Below are positions 1 through 8,749 of a DNA stretch of 64,000 bases, piece by piece. The stretch's first letter is position 1. Every line of letters begins with the position of its first letter. Origin of the DNA: Papaver somniferum (Eukaryota; Streptophyta; Magnoliopsida; Ranunculales; Papaveraceae). Below the pieces are notes generated by a model that was given only the letters and a program-made list of their open reading frames with translations, ran no database searches and was not told the origin of the DNA. The stretch spans positions 237,895,674-237,959,673 of the forward strand of contig NC_039358.1 in the NCBI RefSeq assembly GCF_003573695.1, written 5' to 3'. Made by a program: the position numbers and the translations under genes.

Positions 1-1
1 A

Positions 2-262
2 TGAGGATTGCTTGGTTTTGCGGACTCTTTGGACCTTGGTTATGATCCCCTCTGAGAAGTATTTGTATCAGTTGGTTCTGCGCATGAAGACTCTTTCAAC
101 CTTGTTGATGATCGCCTATGAGAAGAATTTCTACCTATTGGAGATGTAGGAACAGTTTGTTATGCAGACTTAGCATTTCTTGGTGATCGGCGAGGTGATG
201 CAACAACAGGTTGGACTGTTGACTCTCCAGTTTCTTCTTCATCTGAAAAAACCATAACTTAA
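2..262 (+). pseudogene. Decayed reading frame of unknown origin
   Basis: Reading the plus strand from base 2 gives an open frame broken only by TGA at 2-4, 53-55 and 119-121, ending in TAA at 260-262. Between the stops the peptide looks protein-like, including stretches such as FADSLDLGYDPL and VGSAHEDSFNLVDDRL. Two successive segments (about 16-58 and 82-125) resemble each other, and each ends in a leucine codon followed by TGA and a glutamate codon, so an internal duplication is likely. I recognise no family. It could be the end of an old gene or transposon exon entering from the left, or chance. Confidence 0.3.
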
Positions 263-612
263 TTAGTTAAAATAAGAAGGTAGATAAATATGTTCTATTA
301 ATATAATGAAATTGAGATCGAAAAGATTTTACCTTGATTGGAAACTGCTTAACATTGTTCTTTACGGTTGACTTAGTCTGCATCATTAAATACAAAATCT
401 TAATTAGTATATATTGACGACTTAAAGGGGGAATAATTTAAATGAATAATAGCAATTGAATCATAATCCAAGTCTTTACCTTATTCTTTCCCATAATTTT
501 AAGATTTGTTTTCATCAATGAGCTACAAAAACAGAATTCAAAATTGAAATCAGTATAACATTGTCAATTTACAAAAGCATTATTGGATACCAACTTGGAA
601 GGATTTGTAAAT
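263..612. other. AT-rich stretch, no gene seen
   Basis: Low-complexity AT-rich DNA with many stops in all frames. No repeat, RNA gene or coding signal was recognised here. Confidence 0.5.
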
Positions 613-697
613 GAGCTAGTGCACTCTCTTTCATATGGGTAAGTCGATCGCTTAAGAAGCAATTGTCTCGCCCATATGATAGAGGGCGCACTACCTC
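613..697. repeat. Imperfect inverted repeat, 27-nt arms, 31-nt loop
   Basis: The left arm (613-639) and right arm (671-697) are inverted copies with a few mismatches and share the core CCCATATGA / TCATATGGG. The second copy of the right arm (about 6,871-6,897) matches the left arm even better, so the palindrome has decayed in copy 1. The left edge of the 6.2-kb duplication (657/658) falls in the middle of the loop. Confidence 0.75.
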
Positions 698-902
698 TCA
701 TCAATCCTTAACCAAAATTGCAACCTGTATATAACCACCAAGACAGTCTCATACACTAGCAACATCAACCAAGCATCATGTTCTTCTTTACAAACATTAT
801 TAAAAAACAAACCAAGCATCATGTTCTTCTATGCAATATAAGCAATTTGGTAACAATAAAGAACTATATAACAACAAAATAACCACCAAGCAACTCACAA
901 CA

Positions 903-973
903 GATGGTTGGAATACGGAAGCTCTGCACATTGTCATTTGAGAATGAACCAGGGGTTCCGTATTCCAACCATC
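903..973. other. 71-nt near-perfect hairpin, copy 1a
   Basis: The outer stem is perfect over 18 bp: GATGGTTGGAATACGGAA at 903-920 and its reverse complement at 956-973. The apex has a second short stem around a TCATTTGA-like core. It has the size and shape of a small-RNA precursor or a tiny palindromic element. No known miRNA was recognised. Confidence 0.75.
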
Positions 974-1189
974 CGTAATTAGAGATTAACTTGGTAGTTA
1001 TCAACCAAGCATCAACCAAGATACTTATATCATTCACTAAGACAAATGTTAATAACATTTAGGTGCAGCAACAAAGTAAATCATGCTACTAAGTGCTAAA
1101 TCATGCCATTGATTCAAGCTCCAATTTAAAAACCATAAAATAAAAAAGAACCCTATAACAACAAAATAACTACCAAGCAACTCACAACA

Positions 1190-1260
1190 GATGGTTGGAA
1201 TACGGAAGCCCTGTACATTCTCATTTGAGAATGAACAAGGGGTTCTGTATTCCAACCACC
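1190..1260. other. 71-nt hairpin, copy 1b
   Basis: Same hairpin in the second 287-bp unit. The right arm has two changes, one leaving a G-U pair and one an A-C mismatch. The apex stem CATTCTCA / TGAGAATG is perfect. Confidence 0.7.
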
Positions 1261-1435
1261 CGCAATTAGAGATTCACTTGTTAGCTATCAACCAAGCATC
1301 AACCAAGCTACTTATATCATTCACTAAGACAAATGTTAATATATAGCATTTAGCTGCAGAACAAAGTAAATCATGCTACTAAATACAAAATCATGCCATT
1401 GATTCAAGCTCCAATTTAAAAACAATAAAATTATA

Positions 1436-1905
1436 AATAACCATATAACAAATCAAACCAAATATCCTAGAACAAACATCATCAACAACTGTGTTTTATT
1501 AAAAAAAAAAAAACCTAAAATTTGAATCTGCAAAATTAAAAAGAACCCAATAACAAATCAAAACCAAATCAAAAATCCTAGAACAAAGGTCATCAACAAT
1601 TGCATGTTATTGAAAAAAAAAACCCTAAAATCAAAATCAGTAAAATTAAAAAAAAAATCCTATAACAAATCAAAACCAATAAAAAAATCCTAGAACAAAC
1701 ATCATCAACAATTGCATGTTATTGCCAAAAAAAAAAAACCCTAAAATCAATATCTGTAAAATTAAAAAGAACCCTATAACAAATCAAAACCAAATCAAAA
1801 ATCCTAGAACAAACATCATCAACAATTGCATGTTATTGAAAAAAAAAAAAAAACCTAAACTGCAATCTCAGTAAAATTGCATGTTAACAAACCAAACCCT
1901 AAAAC
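1436..1905. repeat. ~115-bp tandem repeat, 4 units (copy 1)
   Basis: Four diverged units, each with AAATCCTAGAACAAACATCA, CAATTGCATGTTATTG, an A-run of 8-14 bases and AACCCTAAAAT. The A-runs vary in length between units and between the two 6.2-kb copies. Confidence 0.8.
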
Positions 1906-2540
1906 AAATATCTAAACTCAATCAAAGCAAATAAGAGAACAGAGGGTTTGAGAGTTTAGTTTTTACCAATCTTTTGAGGGTTGCAAATAAACTAAGCTTT
2001 CCGATGAGGGTTTGCAGATTTTTTTTTTATTTTAGGTTTTCTGTGGATAGTTGGATTTTCTGATTAGGGTTGCAGATGAGAGGATTTGAGTTAGATGAAA
2101 AATATGATTTTTTGATTAGGTTTAGGGTTTGAGCGAATTAAAAAAAAAGTGCAGAGGGTTTTTGTTTTTCTGAGAGAGAAATGGAAATGGAGAAGGAGAA
2201 GGAACCGAGGGAGACTTTCTGTGGTCTCTAATTTTATTTTATTTTCTTGATTTTTCCAAAAATTGGAGAGGTGACACGTTGCTGTTTCTAAAAGAATGGG
2301 AAAATTTTGGGCATGATGTTAAGGCGGGATGTTGGGGGGGAGAAAATCCTCAATCCGCATGATAGGGATTACAACAGTTAGATTAGAATTTATGCAATCT
2401 GATTGGTAAAAAGAATAGGTTACGGATTGAGAAATGTTTGTTTTTGTCAAAATCAAACAAGGGATTGTGATCGTTAGATTGAGTAGTGATCCTTGTTTTT
2501 GTTTTTGCTTAATTCTAGATCATTGGATTAGAAAGAAACC
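1906..2540 (-). other. Noncoding; resembles a minus-strand plant 5' leader
   Basis: Read on the minus strand, 2,225 to about 1,900 looks like a plant 5' UTR: a CT-rich start with TTTCTCTCTCAG, then repeated AAACCCT/CCTAAACC telo-box-like motifs, and a donor-like GGTAAAAAC near 1,965. No convincing coding exon follows. 2,226-2,540 holds nothing recognisable. It may be a captured gene promoter or the outer part of the transposon. Confidence 0.3.
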
Positions 2541-4497
2541 TTAATTCGTCAACTTCGATAATGAAAGTGACTCTGAGATCGAAACCTTGACGGGTTTGGA
2601 CTACTATAACTGGGAAAATTAGTCAGAACGACGATTCCGACCATCTAAAGGTAAGATTCCATACCAGAAAGCTTAAACAAACCCTAATTCGTCAACTTTG
2701 AGAATGAAATTGACTCCGAGATCGAAACCTTGATGGGTTCTGAGAACTATAAGTGGGAAACTTAATTAGTCAGAAGTACGATTCCGACCATCTAAAGGTA
2801 AGACTCCATACCAGAAAGCTTAAACAAGCTCTAATTCGTAAAGTTCGAGAATGAAATTGACTCCGAGATCGAAACTTGGACGGTTTCGGACAACTATAAG
2901 TGGGAAACTTAGTCAGAATTACGATTCCGACCGTCCAAAGGTAAGATTCCATACCAGAAAGCTTAAACAAGCCCTGATTCGTCAAGTTCGAGAATGAAAT
3001 TGACTCTGAGATCAAAACCTGGACGGTTTCGGACAACTATAAGTGGGAAACTTAGTCAGAAGTACGATTCCGACCATCTAAAGGTAAGATTCCATACCAG
3101 AAAGCTTAAACAAGCCCTAATTCGTCAAGTTCGAAAATGAAATTGACTCCGAGATCGAAACCTAGACGGGTTCGGAGAACTATAAGTGGGAAAATTAGTC
3201 AGAAGTACGATTCCGACCATCTAAAGGTAAGATTCCATACCAGAAAGCTTAAACAAGCCCTAATTCGTCAAGTTCGAGAATGAAATTGACTCCGAGATCG
3301 AAACCTGGACGGGTTCGTACAACTATAAGTGGGAAACTTAGTCAGAAGTACGATTCCGTCCATCTAAAGGTAAGATTCCATTACAGAAAGGTTAAACAAG
3401 CCCTAATTCGTAAAGTTCGAGAATGAAATTGACTCCGAGATCGAAACTTGAACGGGTTCGTACAACTATAAGGGGGAAACTTAGTCAGAATTACGATTCT
3501 GACCATCTAAAGGTAAGATTCCATACCAGAAAGTTTAAACAAGCCATAATTCGTCAAGTTCGAAAATGAAATTGACTCCGAGATCGAAACCTGGACGGGT
3601 TCTGACAACTATAAGTGGGAAACTTAGTCAGAAGTACGATTCCGACCATCTAAAGGTAAGATTCCCTACCAGAAAGCTTAAACAAGCCCTAATTCGTAAA
3701 GTTCGAGAATGAAATTGACTCCGAGATCGAAACATGGACGGGTTCGTACAACTATAAGTGGGAAACTTAATCATAAGTACGATTCAGACCATCTAAAGGT
3801 AAGATTCCATACCAGAAAAAGAAGCCCTAATTCGTCAAGTTCGAGAATGAAATTGACTCCGAGATCGAAACCTGGACGGGTTCGTACAACTATAAGTGGG
3901 AAACTTAGCCAGAAGTACGATTCCGTCCATCTAAAGGTAAGATTCCATAACAGAAAGGTTAAACAAGCCCTAATTCGTCAAGTTCGAGAATGAAATTGAC
4001 TCCGAGATCGAAACCTGGACGCGTTGCGACTATTATAAGTGGGAAACTTAGTCAGAAGCACGATTCCGACCATCTAAAGGTAAGATTCCATGCCAGAAAG
4101 CTTAAACAAGCCCTAATTCGTCAAGTTCGAGAATGAAATTGACTCCAAGATCGAAACATGGACGCGTTCCGACTACTATAAGTGGGAAACTTAGTAAGAA
4201 GCACGATTCCGACCATCTAAAGTTAAGATTCCATACCATAATGCTTAAACAAGCCCTAATTCTTCAAGTTCGAGAATGAAATTGACTCCGAGATCGAAAC
4301 ATGGACGGGTTCGAAAAACTATAAGTGGGAAACTTAGTCAGAAGTACGATTCCGGCCATCTAAAGGTAAGATTCCATACCATAAAGCTTAATCAAGTCCT
4401 AATTCGTCAAGTTCGAGAATTAAATTGACTCCGAGCTCGAAACCTAGACGCGTTCGAACTAGATTAAGTGGGAAACTTAGTCAGAAGTACGATTCCA
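2541..4497. repeat. 143-bp minisatellite, 14 units (copy 1)
   Basis: About 14 head-to-tail units of 143 bp, with spacing checked at 3,001, 3,144, 3,287 and 3,430. Each unit contains GAAATTGACTCCGAGATCG, AACTATAAGTGGGAAACTTA, CGATTCCGACCATCTAAAGG and CCCTAATTCGTCAAG. The last unit is cut short. Each unit also carries the donor-like string AAGGTAAGATTCC. A 94-codon frame at 3,709-3,993 arises only because an indel joins two units, and I do not regard it as a gene. Confidence 0.95.
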
Positions 4498-5100
4498 CCA
4501 GAAGTGAAAAAAATTTGGAAAATCTTTAGCAAAATTTTAAAATTCATACGACGACTACTATTAATGGTTGTGAAAGGTGTTGTAGAAAATTTGTCATCAC
4601 AACCATCCATTTCAATCTCTGACCATCCATATTTTTGATTTTTTTCTTTCTTTACTATCCTTATCTTCTCCATCCTTAGCCATTTTCATCCATTTCTTTG
4701 TTTCTCCCGCAACACCACCACCTCCTTCATCCCTACTTCCTCAAAACCACCAACATCAACAACTCACCATCATTAGAACCACCATCAACAACATCTCACC
4801 ATCATCAGAACCACCATCAACAACATCTCACCATCATCAGAACCACCACCACCAACAGATTACAATCACCGAAACCACTATCAACAGATCAAGGTAGTTG
4901 TACAGATTTCTTCACCAACAGATCGAGGTAGCAGAAGACTTACACAGGTTTCTAACTCCGGTTTCTCGATCTGTTTAGGGTTTTAATTTTTATTTTTTTT
5001 TTGATTCTCGATTTGTAACATGATTTTTTTTCAATCATTCCATTTAATTCAATCATTGGATGAATGGGTGTAGTTAAATCATTGGGTTTAATTCAGTAAC
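4498..5100. other. Noncoding leader with ACC/ATC minisatellite (copy 1)
   Basis: 4,720-4,860 is rich in ACC, ATC and CAACA. It includes two ~32-bp repeats containing CACCATCATCAGAACCACCA. The equivalent region in copy 2 has one more unit. Around it are pyrimidine-rich and T-rich tracts. This could be the transcribed leader of the GRF gene downstream. No coding potential is convincing. Confidence 0.45.
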
Positions 5101-5258
5101 ATCATTGCATTTAATTTTAATTAGGGTTTTTTGAATTCATTAAATTCAGGTAGTAGTGCATTTAATTCAAATGATTGGAATCATTGCATTTAATTTTAAT
5201 TAGGGTTTTTTGAATTCATTAAATTCAGGTAGTAGTGCATTTAATTCAAATTATTGAA
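5101..5258. repeat. 79-bp tandem doublet (copy 1)
   Basis: Units 5,101-5,179 and 5,180-5,258 share ATCATTGCATTTAATTTTAA, a T-rich segment and CAGGTAGTAGTGCATTTAAT. The same doublet is at 11,354-11,511. Confidence 0.85.
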
Positions 5259-5539
5259 ATATGATTTTTTTGGCAGGATTTACTTCAATTTGGTCTTCAA
5301 ATCAGTTTAGGATTTCAAAAGAACTTCATGTACGCATACTTGGCTGATCCGGGAGGGGTAATATTATCACTGAAGAGAAACATAGCTTAATTTGAAATAA
5401 TATATAGTTTAAAGGTATTCCTTTTGCAGCTCTTTGTTTAATGTGTGTGTGTTATACTTGCTGCTAATTGAGGTAGTCAAATGTAGCAGGATTGCACGTC
5501 CTCTTAGCTTAGGCATATTATTTGTAGTGAATCACAGTC

Positions 5540-5629
5540 ATGGGTGAAGGTGTGAAAGACTCTCCAAGTAGCAGTAGTAGCTGCTGCAATATCGACAGTA
5601 ACATGAGAATGAAAAAAAATCCTATTTGA
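5540..5629 (+). CDS. Short upstream frame, likely N-terminal part of the GRF protein
   Basis: Thirty codons starting MGEGVKDSPSSSSS, ending at TGA. It overlaps an A8 run at 5,612-5,619. A one-base slip in that run would carry this frame into the GRF frame that opens just downstream. The same A8 run and stop are present in copy 2, so the break is older than the 6.2-kb duplication. It may be an uORF, an old frameshift or a slippage site. Confidence 0.4.
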   Translation: MGEGVKDSPSSSSSCCNIDSNMRMKKNPI

Positions 5630-5636
5630 GTGTGCT

Positions 5637-6131
5637 ATGTATGAACAAGGGAACCATGAGACAAAAGTGTGTCCTTGGATCTATTCTAGGTGCAATCATG
5701 TTCCTTGTAATGGTGTGAGAGCATTTCTACGATCCACAACAACTGAAACCTATGGAAAAATGTTCTTCAAGTGCACCATACCTACCTGCACCTACTTTGA
5801 ATGGTTTCATGATGCTTCTAACCCTTGCAAAGCCAAGTTGTTGTTGTTACCATCAAATAAATGCTGTAATGCTTGTGGAGAAGACCACCCTTATAAAAAC
5901 TATACACTGCACAATCAGTTGTGCTTCTCTTCAATCTGCAATTACAAACTCAGCCTGAAAATATGCAACAATCAACACAATAAGCACATAGCTTACCTTG
6001 TATGTGCACAGTGTGGAGATTTTACATGGGCTTCAGATGATATCTTCATTTCTTCAAAAGAGAAAGTTAGAGTTTCTACAAGGCAATTGGCTGATCTAGT
6101 TACAAATCTAGGGAACATTCTTCATATGTAA
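5637..6131 (+). CDS. GRF-type zinc-finger protein (transposon-associated), copy 1
   Basis: Open frame of 164 codons. Residues 12-59 look like a GRF zinc finger: Cys19/His21/Cys24, then GKMFFKC (Cys46), Cys51 and the aromatic FEW at 54-56. Domains of this type bind single-stranded nucleic acid in other proteins. Two more Cys/His clusters follow: CCNACGEDH near residues 76-84 and VCAQCGDFTWA near the C-terminus. The ATG at 5,637 is the first in frame, but the true N-terminus may lie upstream across an A8 run. An intron-like region and a TNP2 transposase exon remnant follow, so I infer it belongs to the same CACTA-like element. It is open here but stopped in copy 2. Function beyond nucleic-acid binding is not claimed. 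Confidence 0.6.
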   Translation: MYEQGNHETKVCPWIYSRCNHVPCNGVRAFLRSTTTETYGKMFFKCTIPTCTYFEWFHDASNPCKAKLLLLPSNKCCNACGEDHPYKNYTLHNQLCFSSICNYKLSLKICNNQHNKHIAYLVCAQCGDFTWASDDIFISSKEKVRVSTRQLADLVTNLGNILHM

Positions 6132-6527
6132 TTAGATTTCATTTTATGTGTAAGACATGATTTAAAAGAAATATAAAGTACTCATTACTGAAAAGTATTC
6201 GGTCATAATATTAGAATTTTGTGTTTGTGAACCATTATATCAAATTCTTGAAAAGTGGCCTGTCATAATATTAGAATTCTAGAGTGAAGTTGCAGGGCTA
6301 AATCTGTGAGTCATATTGCTCTAACTCTTCTTTTTTCTGTTGCGCGCAGATTCAAGTTTCATTTTAATTCGTTCTAAATGATGAATAAAGATTGGATTCA
6401 TTGTTCAAGGTTAATATGTTTAACTTAAGGATATTACATCATTAATCTTTACATTGGTTTGCTAGATTATTTATGTTATTAATTACCGTGTTATGATTAT
6501 ATCTATCTTTTATGTAGGGGTGGTCTT
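6132..6527 (+). other. Intron or 3' flank between GRF frame and transposase exon (copy 1)
   Basis: Noncoding, T-rich. Two acceptor-like sites are visible, TTGCGCGCAG near 6,350 and TTTTATGTAG ending at 6,517. The second matches the acceptor in copy 2 that precedes the TNP2 exon. The 10 bases before the LTR end in the target-site sequence GTCTT (6,523-6,527). Confidence 0.45.
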
Positions 6528-6857
6528 TGATAGACACATTTTTGTGTCTAATTTGTCTCGATTCTATATATTGATAGTGCTCATTTTTGTACTTATTATG
6601 GTGTTTTATGTGTGTGTAGGTATTTTTGTCCAACAAACATTTTTGGAAAAATCGGCTCGAAAAGTTGCGCGGGGCACCCTGGAGGACACTTGCTATTCGG
6701 ACCCCTCAAATGGATAATGGGTGACCAATTACTAAGGGGCATCCATTTCCAGGCAGATGTTAAAGGGATACCAGCACAGGATAGGGGGAGGTCATCTTCT
6801 TCGTTTAAATTCAGAAAAAGGCGGGAAGAAATAACCAGCGAAGAACCAAACTTTCGA
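6528..6857 (+). mobile_element. Truncated LTR (first 330 bp of element A LTR)
   Basis: Starts TGATAGACAC directly after GTCTT, like the 5' LTR at 12,779. It stops abruptly at 6,857, where the second 6.2-kb unit begins. It is a by-product of the tandem duplication and not a separate insertion. Confidence 0.95.
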
Positions 6858-7104
6858 AGCAATTGTTTCGCCCATATGATAGAGAGCGCACTAGCTCTCA
6901 TCAATCCTTAACCAAAATTGCAACCTGTATATAACCACCAAGACAGTCTCATACACTATCAACATCAACCAAGCATCATGTTCTTCTTCACAAACATTAT
7001 TAAAAAACAAACCAAGCATCATGTTCTTCTATGCAATATACTAGCAATTTGGTAACAATAAAGAACAATATAACAACAAAATAACCACCAAGAAACTCAC
7101 AACA

Positions 7105-7175
7105 GATGGTTGGAATACGGAAGCCCTGCACATTCTCATTTGAGAATGAACCAGGGGTTCCGTATTCCAACCATC
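7105..7175. other. 71-nt perfect hairpin, copy 2a
   Basis: The 18-bp outer stem is perfect and the apex stem CATTCTCA / TGAGAATG is also perfect. This is the best preserved of the four copies. Confidence 0.75.
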
Positions 7176-7391
7176 TGTAATTAGAGATTAACTTGGTAGT
7201 TATCAACCAAGCATCAACCAAGCTACTTATATCATTCACTAAGACAAATGTTAATAACATTTAGGTGCATCAACAAAGTAAATCATGCTACTAAGTACTA
7301 AATCATGCCATTGATTCAAGCTCCAATTTAAAAACCATAAAATTAAAAAGAACCCTATAACAACAAAATAACTACCAAGCAACTCACAACA

Positions 7392-7462
7392 GATGGTTGG
7401 AATACGGAAGCCCTGCACATTCTCATTTGAGAATGAACAAGGGGTTCCGTATTCCAACCACC
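7392..7462. other. 71-nt hairpin, copy 2b
   Basis: As the other copies, with one mismatch near the base of the outer stem. Confidence 0.7.
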
Positions 7463-7634
7463 AGCAATTAGAGATTCACTTGTTAGCTATCAACCAAGCA
7501 TCAACCAAGCTACTTATATCATTTACTAAGACAAATGTTAATATATAGCATTTAGCTGCATAACAAAGTAAATCATGCTACTAAATACAAAATCATGCCA
7601 TTGATTCAAGCTCCAATTTAAAAACAATAAAATT

Positions 7635-8080
7635 ATAAATAACCATATAAAAAATCAAACCAAATATCCTAGAACAAACATCATCAACAATTGTGTTTTA
7701 TTAAAAAAAAAAAAAATCTAAAATTTGAATCAGCAAAATTAAAAAGAACCCAATAACAAATCAAAACCAAATCAAAAATCCTAGAACAAAGATCATCAAC
7801 AATTGCATGTTATTGAAAAAAAAACCCCTAAAATCAAAATCAGTAAAATTAAAAAAAATCCTATAACAATCAAAACCAAATAAAAAATCCTAGAACAAAC
7901 ATCATCAACAATTGCATGTTATTGCCAAAAAAAAAACCCTAAAATCAAATCATCTGTAAAATTAAAAAGAACCCTATAACAAATCAAAACCAAATCAAAA
8001 ATCCTAGAACAAACATCATCAACAATTGCATGTTATTGAAAAAAAAAAACCTAAACTGCAATCTCAGTAAAATTGCATGT
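7635..8080. repeat. ~115-bp tandem repeat, 4 units (copy 2)
   Basis: Equivalent of 1,436-1,905, with shorter A-runs. Confidence 0.8.
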
Positions 8081-8749
8081 TAACAAACCAAACCCTAAAA
8101 CAAATATATAAACTCAACCAAAGCAAATAAGAGAACAGAGGGTTTGAGAGTTTAGTTTTTACCAATCTTTTGAGGGTTACAAATAAACTAAGCTTTCCGA
8201 TGAGGGTTTGCAGAATTTTTTTTTTTTTTTTAGGTTTACTATGGATAGTTGGATTTTCTGATTAGGGTTGCAGATGAGAGGATTTGAGTCAGATGAAAAA
8301 TATGATTTTTTGATTAGGTTTAGGGTTTCAGCGAATTAAAAAAAAAATTGCAGAGGGTTTTTGTTTTTCTGAGAGAGAACTGAGAGACAAATGGAAATGG
8401 AGAAGGAGAAGGAACCGAGGAGACTTTCTGTGGTCTCTAATTTTATTTTATTTTCTTGATTTTTCCAAAAATTGGAGAGGTGACACGTTGCTGTTTCTAG
8501 AAGAATGGGAAAATTTTGGGAGGGATGTTAAGGCGGGATGTTGGGGGGGAGAAAATCCTCAATCCGCATGATAGGGATTACAACAGTTAGATTAGACTTT
8601 ATGCAATATGATTGGTAAAAAGAATAGGTTACGGATTGAGAAATGTTTGTTTTTGTCAAAATCAAACAAGGGATTGTGACCGTTAGATTGAGTAGTGATC
8701 CTTTTTTTTATTTTTGCTTAATTCCAGATCATTGGATTAGAAAGAAACC
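8081..8749 (-). other. Noncoding; minus-strand 5'-leader-like (copy 2)
   Basis: Equivalent of 1,906-2,540, with the same CT-rich start and AAACCCT motifs on the minus strand. No coding exon was seen. Confidence 0.3.

Larger units (their letters stand above)
859..1432. repeat. 287-bp tandem doublet (copy 1)
   Basis: Two units, 859-1,145 and 1,146-1,432. Each contains a 71-nt hairpin and then a stretch rich in CAACCAAGCATC. Short minus-strand frames can be drawn through both units but have no protein-like features. Confidence 0.85.
658..6857. repeat. 6.2-kb tandem duplication, copy 1
   Basis: This 6,200-bp unit is repeated head-to-tail at 6,858-13,108, with all internal features in the same order. 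Its right end is the first 330 bp of the LTR of element A. The junction at 6,857/6,858 joins LTR sequence directly to the sequence found at 658, with a two-base GA overlap. The copies differ by roughly 3% in the GRF frame (hand count of about 15 changes in 495 bp), plus small indels. Confidence 0.95.
7061..7634. repeat. 287-bp tandem doublet (copy 2)
   Basis: Units 7,061-7,347 and 7,348-7,634, equivalent to 859-1,432. Each contains one hairpin. Confidence 0.85.

Noticed and set aside
864..1255. Minus-strand hydrophobic 64-68-codon frames, also at 7,000-7,457
   Set aside because: They run through the hairpin doublet, lack plausible starts or domains, and are explained by the 287-bp duplication.
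1500..1905. AACCCTAAA motifs as interstitial telomere repeats
   Set aside because: The motif occurs once per ~115-bp unit and not as a contiguous heptamer tract.
3709..3993. 94-codon frame in the 143-bp minisatellite
   Set aside because: An indel joins two units in frame. The protein is the same repeat twice and is not open in copy 2.
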